Assembly: GCA_964016875.1 (NCBI GenBank)
Contig: OZ024724.1
Span: forward strand, 29,473,786-29,537,785
DNA length: 64,000 bases
From: Fallopia convolvulus
Taxonomy: Eukaryota; Streptophyta; Magnoliopsida; Caryophyllales; Polygonaceae
Reading direction: 5' to 3'
In this document: piece by piece, positions 20,879 through 28,810 of the stretch
Layout of the letters: every line of letters starts with the position of its first letter
Position numbering within the stretch: the first letter of the stretch is position 1
Made by a program: the position numbers and the translations under genes
The notes under the pieces: generated by a model
The model's input: only the letters and a program-made list of their open reading frames with translations
What the model was told of the DNA's origin: nothing
The model's database searches: none

Positions 20879-20910
20879 TAATATATAATAAAGGGTGCTC
20901 TATAATGAAA

Positions 20911-21561
20911 GGGCCTATGCAGTTGCTCGCCATAACCTGTCTGAGGGTGTTGATGGTGTCAATCGCTTAAGCGCTCGTGTGGTAGCGATTGTTGATGCCT
21001 ATGCAGCTGCTCGCCATAATCTGTCTGCTGTGCTGCAACCTACGTACTCCTAGTGTTGTTTCACTTGCTGTTTGGCCAGCTCCACAGCACGGCTGGATTG
21101 CACTGAACTCAGTTGGAGTCTCCAAGGGGAACCTAGGCCAATCTGGGGGAGGTGGAGTTTTTAGGGACCATCTTGGAAAGTTTATACAGGCTTATTCCTT
21201 CACTATTGGTCATTGTAATGCTTTCCACGTTGAGTTACAAGCACTTCTTAATGGTTTGAAGATTGCTAAATCTACTGGTTTCACTCGACTACTGGTGCAA
21301 TCTGATTCTCTCCAACTGGTGAAATTTTTGCAGCAGCGGAATGTACACCCTCACAAGGAGTATTTCTTGTTAAAAGACTGTCATGGGATGATCAATGATA
21401 GCTCATGGGACATGAACTTGATTCATATATCAAGAACGGCAAACCGTGTGGCAAACGCCTTAGCAAACCATTCTATGCATTTTTCCAATCCGTTTGTTGA
21501 ATTCTTTTATGAACACAACTGTTTTGCTGATTTATTACCTTTGGATGTAAACCCCGCTTAG
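20911..21561 (+). pseudogene. LINE-type RNase H relic (RVT_3), catalytic aspartate lost
   Basis: From 20989 a 190-codon open frame covers a plant reverse-transcriptase-like RNase H domain: WIALNSVGVSKGNLGQSGGGGVFRD, then FHVELQALLNGL, LLVQSDSLQLV and HISRTANRVANALANHS. In active members the first motif reads N-x-D-G, whereas here it is NSVG. The last NRVADxLA-type motif reads NRVANALA, so two acidic residues are missing. A 30-bp segment is imperfectly duplicated upstream (20914-20943 and 20998-21027). The frame ends at 21561 and an AATAAAA-type signal follows near 21582. It is probably the 3' end of a plant L1 element, cut at its left by MULE copy A. Confidence 0.7.
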
Positions 21562-21617
21562 GGGAACTAAGTTTTTGCTTTAATAAAACTATCCCAGGAG
21601 CCTAGCTCCGTTTCTTT

Positions 21618-21806
21618 TTTTTTGGTAGTAAAAATTTAGGGTGAGGGGATGGTGTCCCAGTCCAAGGACAGGGAAGACCCAAGGGCTCAGAGAGCTCTTA
21701 CAAGGAGATTTATATTTGCCTCACCTCAAGGAGAATAGTGAGGACGAACCTGCGACCTGTCAGACACGATTCCTGTCTTGCTCCACTAAACCAACCCCTT
21801 CAGGTT
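21618..21806 (-). mobile_element. tRNA-derived SINE with 17-bp target duplication (minus strand)
   Basis: CCTAGCTCCGTTTCTTT occurs at 21601-21617 and again at 21807-21823, perfectly. Between them, read on the minus strand, the 189-bp element starts with GGGGTTGGTTTAGTGGAGCA (A-box-like), has a B-box-like GCAGGTTCGTCCTC about 40 nt on, and ends in a poly(A) run (poly(T) at 21618-21624 on the plus strand). This is a complete SINE insertion and appears recent. Confidence 0.9.
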
Positions 21807-21880
21807 CCTAGCTCCGTTTCTTTGACCAAAAAATAATGAAACGGGGGATCGAAGCGCCCATGTCAGAACTGAGGAGCGCC

Positions 21881-22032
21881 CTAGTCGGTCACCTCGACCG
21901 ACTACATGGGGCCTCGGAAAGTGGAATGTAGTTTGTCGAGGTGACCGACTACATGGGTGTTTTTAAAAAAAATAAGCAGTCAGTCGAGGCGACCGACTAT
22001 CCACCCGTTTGGAAATATTTCCGAACGGGTGG
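21881..22032. repeat. Left subterminal palindrome array and hairpin of MULE copy B
   Basis: Three units built on AGTCGGTC-n5-GACCGACT lie at about 21882-21904, 21932-21954 and 21980-21999. A further inverted repeat (22001-22032, arms CCACCCGTT and AACGGGTGG around GGAAATATTTCC) lies about 100 bp upstream of the first ATG. It resembles in layout, but not in sequence, the CCGTWACGG arrays of the other MULE. Confidence 0.8.
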
Positions 22033-22133
22033 ATTTCGTTCTCTACATATACCCAAATACCCCAAAATATGTTCACATCCGAAAATACATTTCAATCTTC
22101 TCTAAAAAAATTCACTTTCAAAATTTTATCGAA

Positions 22134-24709
22134 ATGGCGAATTGGTTGATTACAAAATTTAATGTAAGTTAATTACTTATTTGTAAGCAATTTATTAAGT
22201 TTTTTCCGTTAAATTCATACGATTCGATTTTATTTTCTAAATATTTCGTAATTTTACGTAGTCGTTGATGGTGGGAGAGTCAAAACCATCGGCTCCATTT
22301 GATTTAAAACAAGGAGTACGTTGATGACGACGATGGAGGATATGAGGTTTCAAATGAGCACAATTACAATGTTGTTTGTAATCTAGAATCAAATCAGGTA
22401 TGTAAATGTATTTTTATGAAGTTTAGAAATTAAGATAAAAAATTTTAATTGGTTTTTTTATTATTATAGGTTATTCAGTTTCCAGATTTTTCTAGTTATT
22501 TTGCAAATAATTGTGAGTGGGAGGAACGAGATCCTATGATAGAGTGGGCCCGTAAGATAGGGAGGGGGTTAAACATTGTACTCACCATCAAAAACTCAAG
22601 GCCGAAAAAGATTAGTTTGGGATGTGTATCAGGCGGTGAGTACAAAGCGGGAAAAAAAGGCATACCGCGTAAAATGGTTAAGAATTTAGGTGTCGGTGAT
22701 GAGCTTAAACCTCTTCTTCGTACTAGAAAGAAGGGTTGCCCATTCGAGTTGATAGGTAGGAGGGACAGAAAGTCCCAAAAGTGGCACTTAAGGGTGGAAT
22801 GTGGTAACCACAACCATGACCTTTTCACCAGTCTAGAGGGCTATCCATTTGCGGGCCGACTGACTAAGGACCAAAACATTGATGCAAGAAATATGGCTTT
22901 GGAAGATATAGAACCTAGGAAATCCATGACATTCCTATTGGATAAGTATCCAGATATGACCACATCAATGAAGCAGTTGTATGATTTTCGATACGAAGTG
23001 TTTAAAAAGGAGATGAACGGAAAGGGGGGTGAGCGAATTTACGATTCATTTCTTAGAGTCTAATCAATACTATGTCAACTATCGAACTGCGAAGGGTAGC
23101 CGTAAGGTACTAGACATCTTCTTTGCCCATCCGAAGTCGATCCAGTTGCTGAAGTTGTTCCCTTACGTCGTTGTGATGGACTCGACGTACAAAACAAACA
23201 TGTAAGTCTTTTTATTACCTATGATGTAGTGGTAGATTGAAGTACACGTATTAAATCTCATTGAATTGACATTGTAGGTACAACATGCCTTTGTGCGAAA
23301 TGGTTGGATTTACATGCACCGGGAAGACTTTTTGTATTGCTTTTGCGTTAATGACAAGGGAGATTCAAGACCACTACGAATGGGTGTTATTCCAATTGAG
23401 AGAGGTCTATAAGCTGGTTGGAAGAGAGCCAAAAGCCATACAGACCGATCGGGATATGGATGAGGTGATTGTTGTCGATATCTTATTTCCCAAAGCCAAA
23501 CATATGCTTTGTTGGGTGCACATCCAATGCAACTGTAGGGCATACGCGTTGGGACATGGGTTCTCGGATAAGTCGGCGGACTTTTTTGCGAACAAAGCGT
23601 GGGAGCTTTTTTTTTCGACGACCATGTGGGAGTACGAGACACGACTCCAATTGGTGAAAGAAGCCGTGGAGCCAATTTTATTTACATATCTCTAGAAAAC
23701 CTGGCTCACCCCTTGGCACGATCGGATTGTGAGGGCATTCACCGACCACCACTTCAACCTTTTTACGAGGACCACAAATAGGTAAAAATAAGTTATTTTT
23801 GCCACTCATTCCAATTTACAAATTTGAGTTTTAATTTCCAAATTTTTACAAAATTGGGTTTTAATTTCCAAATTTTTGTAGGGTCGAGTCACAACACTCC
23901 ACGCTGAAGGATTACTTGGGATGATCTGTTTTGGGGTTCAGTGCTATAGTGAGGAAGATACACAACGCGGTCAGAATCCAGATTATGACCGTACGTGGGC
24001 AGATGGAGATGGATCGCACCACTGTTCCACTTGCCATCTATCACATGGTCGAACCGCTCCGAACGGTATTCTCTCTCCTCCCAACAAAGGTATCCAACAG
24101 TTGTATAGGTCATTTGTTCGATCATATTAGTGCCCCTCTTAGTCCGGTATGCGACGATCAATGGTGGACAACTGCCCGTGGGCTCCCGTGCCCTCACCAA
24201 GTCCGTCAATGCATCGACCGATGTATGCCTATTGAGCTTTCAATGATCCATCCTTTTGGAAGCAATTAGTATGGGAAGGCCTTCCGATGACATCACCCGA
24301 GGATGATTGCATAGAAGATGACGATGCTGAATGGGAGAAGATGATAGCAGACTACAATGCAGGCACGATGCCCAAACGGGTGCAACATGAGGTGATCCGC
24401 GATTATCGTAAGCACAAGGATACTAGCACATTGGAGGAACCCGATGGTGAAACGAAGAAGGGAAGACCTAGGAAGAAATCGAAGGTTCAATCAAGAGGGT
24501 TGACTAGATTGGAGCATCTACAACAACAACAACCTCCCCAGCACAAAAGGGCTGTAAAAGGTGCTCATTCTATGCCAGGGACAGCATTTACATCGATCCC
24601 AACAGTTGATGAACAAGAGGAAGATGTCGAGACTGAGGAAGATGCAGACCCGATTTTGTCTCCCACGTCGGGAATGGGGTTTATTCCACCCAAGGCCCCC
24701 TCTCACTAG
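22134..24709 (+). pseudogene. MULE transposase with FAR1-like N-terminus and DDE core, frameshifted (copy B)
   Basis: Probable exons are 22134-22163, 22471-23201, 23278-23782 and 23882 onward, with GT-AG ends. The second exon encodes a WRKY-GCM/FAR1-like DNA-binding segment (KKGCPFELIGRRDRKSQKW...NHNHD). The MULE core follows: VVMDSTYKTNMYNMPLCEMVGFT (first Asp), TDRDMDEVI (second Asp) and HPWHDRIVRAFTDHHFN...TNRVESQHSTLK. The late RGLPCPH motif sits where the SWIM finger should be. Then comes an acidic linker with KKGRPRKKSK, an AT-hook-like motif (24287-24709). Frame changes near 23055, 23695, 23920 and 24270 disable it. The family catalyses MULE excision and insertion in the nucleus. Confidence 0.8.
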
Positions 24710-24739
24710 CGACTTTGGAGGATTAGATCTCATACATCA

Positions 24740-25436
24740 TGTACCTCCTTTCATGATCTCATACATCGCCACTGCGCATGATGTTCCAGGAGGGTCATTG
24801 TGGATATAGCATGCTCGCTTCTCAAATGGGGTGGAATGCGAATGATGGTTGGCAGCGTATGCGACGGGAGCTTGTCCAATAGCTGAGGACCCACCGTGAG
24901 ATATATTTGAGGATGGAGCGCTGGGGCTTCAAGAAGGTTGATGAGTTGATTAATAAAGTCAACTGGTTGCACCCGAATTGTCCAAGGCAGTACTGGATGG
25001 AGACACCTTCGATGGGCGTTGTATTTGCTACTAAATTTCAGTGTACACTGATGACATTAGGCTGGGGTATGTCACACACATGTTTCCCGATCACAGGAGT
25101 CGGAGGCGTTTATAACTCTCTTTGGGACAAGGTTGCATGTATTGCTTTCCTTGGGAACCACTACGTTCCGGTAATTCAATATCCTCATTATTGATAAATA
25201 TTGTTTTTTTGATTTAGGACACTTAATAATTGTGTGTTTTGTTTAATATTTAGGTTACATTGCACGATGATTCTCCGATGCCCCCCGCTAATTATGTGGA
25301 CGAAGTGTCATGATCCATCAGTGGGAGGATATCTAGACCGGTATTATGATCGTTTATATAGGTTCGATCAGTTTCAAATTGCAGAAAATTTATCTCAGCC
25401 TTATGGGCGGATATCTAGTCCTTATCAGGTTTAGGA
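24740..25436 (+). pseudogene. OTU-like cysteine protease segment following the transposase (copy B)
   Basis: In changing frames the sequence reads ISYIATAHDVPG, then GHCGYSMLASQMGWN with the catalytic-type cysteine at 24799-24801. Then come LRTHREIYLRMERWGF, the W-rich middle NWLHPNCPRQYWMETPSMG and, at the end, IAFLGNHYVPVTLHDDSPMPP, where GNHYVPV carries the likely catalytic histidine at 25159-25161. An intron (25171-25253) splits the last block. This is the order of an OTU-like domain fused behind plant MULE transposases. A small deletion before the cysteine motif, a stop after ELVQ and later stops inactivate it. The substrate, presumably ubiquitin or a related modifier, is inferred from family only. 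Confidence 0.65.
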
Positions 25437-25620
25437 TATGGATGTTTAATATCATCGTTTATGTACATTCGTATGAATGGATTCGGTTTAATGTATAAAT
25501 GGTTTAGTGTAATATTATCGTTTATGTACGTTCGTATGAACGGTTTAGTTTGTATGGTTTAGTTTATGGAAAAACAACAAAAATATAAGTAACCATTACA
25601 AAGTAATCATTACACAACTA
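25437..25620. other. Spacer between convergent genes of MULE copy B
   Basis: AT-rich noncoding sequence with repeated GTTTAGTTTATG-like runs and an imperfect direct repeat around ATCGTTTATGTACATTCGTATGAA (about 25453-25545). It probably holds both polyadenylation regions. Confidence 0.5.
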
Positions 25621-28490
25621 CAACTACAACAAATTAAAGTATCTATATTGTCCTACATCGCTGTGGCATGCGGGTTGTACGGAGGGGGAGCGGCGACGGC
25701 GACCACCTACACGTGGCGGGATCGGTGGTGGAGGCCTCTCTCCAAACCAGATGGCTTTTAATTGGCGAGCGACTTCGACCACTTCAGGATTGCTATGAGC
25801 TTTTAGTCGTTTACTGAGTGCCTTCGTCAGTGTCATCCGCTGTCAAACCAACACAAATTTGTTATTTTAGAATTTGAAGTTTTTTTTACTAATATGAGAA
25901 AATCAATTAAGTGTCATCATACACGTACCGCATAAATATCCACCACGGGTTGCGGGGGCGGAGGGTTGTTTGCCAATTCTACGGAGGACGTGTGCAACAA
26001 AAAAGGATGTGTTCGTCTCATATGCCATTACACGTACTTGACATCCATAGAGTACATGTGTGGTGCAATTTCCCCCATAGGCACTAACGAGTTCCATCGA
26101 TCTTCCCAGCGATCATCATTTGGTGAGTATTGCACATCATACTTCACATGCACATTCGTCAAGTTTTTTGGTCGTAAGAAACTGATTGGCTTGATAACGT
26201 CTAATTCAGGGATTGACTGGTGCCAACCAAATTGACGAGCGAGCCTCTCGGGGTGATATGCCTCCTTGATGTGGAGACATGTCAAGGTACCCCTATACCT
26301 CGACAAACTAAGATCGCCAGTGGAAAAGTCGATAAAATCCCGCCATGGCATAAAATTGACCTACACGTAAACACAAATTTCTCATGTTATAGAATATTTA
26401 AAAATGCAAGTCGAAAAAATTCTATGTTATATAATATATAAAAATGTTAGTTAAATTTAATGTTACTTACATCTTCAACTTTGATCTTGTCTAAGTAGCG
26501 ACGATAGTAGAGTACTGATTCAAGCTTCTTGTTTCGACCTTGATCTGCTTTGAAAATCTCCCCTGGCAATGGTGTGATATCGTGATTGATGTGACCTTGG
26601 AGTGATGGAAAGTACCTCCAAATGAAGTCCTACAAAATAGAGAATATGTTAGATTCAAATAAAATCGGACTAGCAATTTAAACAGAACAGGGTATCAACA
26701 CTCACGTGTAACACATATGAGCACCCAGCGATCTGCGCTCCTTCAACTCGGGACGCCATTCCGAGCTGCCTGAGTAGCCATACAAGTGTAGCGGCACACC
26801 ATGAATACTCCATCACCTGATCGTGGTTCAACACGAGCGGCAACAATCTGAGGGGTACCCCATCACCTGTCATGTCCATTATCAAGGTGCTTCCCAACAG
26901 ATCACACAAATACCCTGACGCTATCAAATCTGGGTTTCCTTCATTCTCTATCATGCTAAACAGGATCTCCTTCCAACGTTTGATGTTTATGCAGCCTTTG
27001 CTCACTAAATTCTTCATTTCAAGAGGACTAACGCCGTATGCACCACTGATATACTACTTTATTTGTTCTTCGGAGTATGTCGAAACAGCCTTTGATAGTT
27101 AGGCCCAAAATGTAGTGGACATCATGGAGGGTGATTGATATTTCCCCCCAAGGAAAATGAAAACTGTTTGTTTCTGGTGCCATCTTTCGACAAAAGCCTG
27201 AATCAATGCTTCATCCGTTTGTTTGAACATCCAACGTTGTAGGCGCAATAATCCGCTACGCTGAGCACGGGCGACCCACACACCTCCAACCGTCAACTTT
27301 TGGTTCCAATCCTTAAGCGTCCCTCGCGTATGCACTCTCAAGGGTTTACCAGTAGTATACTAAAACATTATTATCAAAATTATTAAGTATAATTATTCAT
27401 CCGTACATATAAGGTAAATTAATTAAACGTTCTTACCGTTGGATCTTTCCATAGAGCTTCGCTATATGCGTCTCGTAACTGACCAACAAACCAGTATTGA
27501 TTGGTCCGCCGCCATATCCATCTTGGGTGTTGGGATGGTCTGGTGGAGGTTGGGAATATGAAGTCCCGACATGAGACTCGGCTTGGAAATAAGGTTGGGA
27601 TGGTGGAGGTTGGGAATAAGAAGTCCCCTCGGCTTGAAAATAAGGTTGGGATGGTGGAGGTTGGGAATAAGAAGTCCACGCCTGATTCTCAGTTTGGAAA
27701 TAAGGACTCAAGGGAGTAAAAGAAATTGTATCTTGAACCCAAGTATCACCCTGTGGGCCAGTCTGTATGTCGGTCCGGGGAGTGAAAGCATCATCGAATT
27801 CAGTATACAAATTCCTAGTGGGAGTTAGGTTGGTGCTGTGTGGGGTGTGTTGGGAAGTGGATGACCCCCACAAATTCTGATAGTCGGGGGTTGTATATTG
27901 GGTGGACGATTGGTTAGGTCGAAACGGTGATCCAGTAAAATCGTGTGGTGGTCGGGGGTTCGTACCCCCAGACGCATACCACTCCATATATCGGGGATCG
28001 CTCGTAAGCATCTCTACTTAAATAATGTATGACACTATCATATATAATGTATTAAATACTATAATTACTTATCAAATAAAATTACTATGAGATCAAATTA
28101 AAAAAAATTCTAATATGAATAACAAATTAAATTAAAATACTAACAAATAAAATTAAGATAATTCTAAAGTATTATTATAAAATATGATCCGACTAAACTT
28201 GATGATTCAAAACTTAAATTATTAATTTACATACCTAAAAACCCTCCCCCAAGTGGCGTAGCTACTTGATGTGTGATGTCGAACTCAAACGCATTTGGAG
28301 CGGTTGGTTGGACCGGTACCTCCTCTTGCTCTACATTGGCTTGTATATCCTCAACATTCGCCCCTTTATTCAAATCTATTTGCGACGATTGCCCATGTGA
28401 AGATTTTGAACGGTTTTTGCTCTTATATTTGCCTAACCCGAAAGACCATTCTTTCTCATTTTCACACTTTTTTTTTCTCTCGATTGCAAT
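25621..28490 (-). pseudogene. Plant mobile domain (PMD, MAIN-like) protein, broken (copy B)
   Basis: Minus-strand exons begin near 28490 (KEWSFGLGKYKSKNRSKSS). The exon at 28011-27430 holds a proline-glutamine-rich region with three or four tandem SYSQPPPSQPYFQAE units and ends GGGPINTGLLVSYETHIAKLYG. Next come RGTLKDWNQKL, LLRLQRWMF, ALIQAFVERW, then in a shifted frame FHFPWGEISITLHDVHYILGL, the PMD signature. EMKNLVSKGCINIKRWKEI, QVMEYSWCAATLVWLLRQL, FMPWRDF and the C-terminal exon (25836-25624) follow. Small frameshifts near 27160 and elsewhere break it. It aligns with the PMD gene of the other MULE at LL..y..H.A and the PWxE(I/M).ITLHDV block. Confidence 0.75.
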
Positions 28491-28561
28491 TTTTTTTTAG
28501 CACTTGGTATGTGCAATTGTGCACTTGGTATGTGCAATTGAGGGCTTTATATAGCCCTCAA

Positions 28562-28693
28562 CCAACGGCTCTTTCGCCGTTGGTTTTTTTTTTTAAAACC
28601 CCAATGTAGTCGTTCACCTCGACCGACTACAATCTCATCGGTTGAGACGACCAACCAATTCTGACATGGGCGCCCGTCAATTCTGACATGGCC
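28562..28693. repeat. Right subterminal palindromes of MULE copy B
   Basis: A perfect hairpin (CCAACGGC and GCCGTTGG, 28562-28583) is followed by a unit matching the left array (GTCGTTCACCTCGACCGAC, 28609-28627). A decayed second unit (CGGTTGAGACGACC) and two TTCTGACATGG end motifs complete the region. Orientation is inverted relative to the left end, as expected for element termini. Confidence 0.75.
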
Positions 28694-28810
28694 TAATGAA
28701 AGGGCCGAACCAAATCAAACTGGTTTTGGTCTGCTAAAGAAAAATAACATAAAACTGCATTTCCCCCTCCTATACAAGTCAGGGTTGACGTATTTTGGCA
28801 ACTGGGGAAG

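Larger units (their letters stand above)
12936..20907 (+). mobile_element. Large MULE carrying transposase-OTU and a plant-mobile-domain gene (copy A)
   Basis: The left end (12936 onward) reads CAT, then AGAGCCACT and ATAATAGCGCACCCT. The right end, once the nested MITE is set aside, is two copies of AAAGGGTGCTCTAT ending ATAATG at 20907. The two ends are inverted repeats of each other over about 40 bp. Inside are a decayed MULE transposase with SWIM finger and OTU segment on the plus strand (13874-15928) and a PMD gene on the minus strand (16391-18514), converging. A CCGTWACGG palindrome array lies just inside the left end. No 9-bp target duplication could be matched. Frameshifts and a missing catalytic core make this copy non-autonomous. 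Confidence 0.7.
21843..28693 (+). mobile_element. Second large MULE carrying transposase-OTU and PMD genes (copy B)
   Basis: The left end contains GCGCCCATGTCAGAA, and the right end carries its complement, TTCTGACATGGGCGC, followed by a second TTCTGACATGG. The flanks TAATGAAAC (21834-21842) and TAATGAAAG (28694-28702) form a probable 9-bp target duplication with one mismatch, as for Mutator-type elements. Inside are the MULE transposase (plus, 22134-24709), the OTU segment (plus, to 25436) and the PMD gene (minus, 28490-25621). The layout is the same as in the copy at 12936-20907, but the nucleotide sequence differs greatly, so they are distant relatives. Multiple frameshifts mean it is no longer autonomous. 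Confidence 0.8.

Noticed and set aside
7276..20907. Pairing the left end at 7276 with the right end at 20907 as one outer element
   Set aside because: The left end at 12936 pairs equally well and directly encloses the genes. No second right end is found, so 7276 is better explained as a truncated second copy.
20898..20911. The 13-mer TAATGAAAGGGCC also occurs at 28694-28706 and could be a target duplication bracketing 20911-28693
   Set aside because: The inverted-repeat ends of MULE copy B lie at 21843 and 28693, with a closer 9-bp match at 21834. A 13-bp chance match is expected in a window this size.
12927..20916. A 9-bp target duplication for MULE copy A
   Set aside because: The bases next to both ends do not match within any reasonable shift, so none is claimed.
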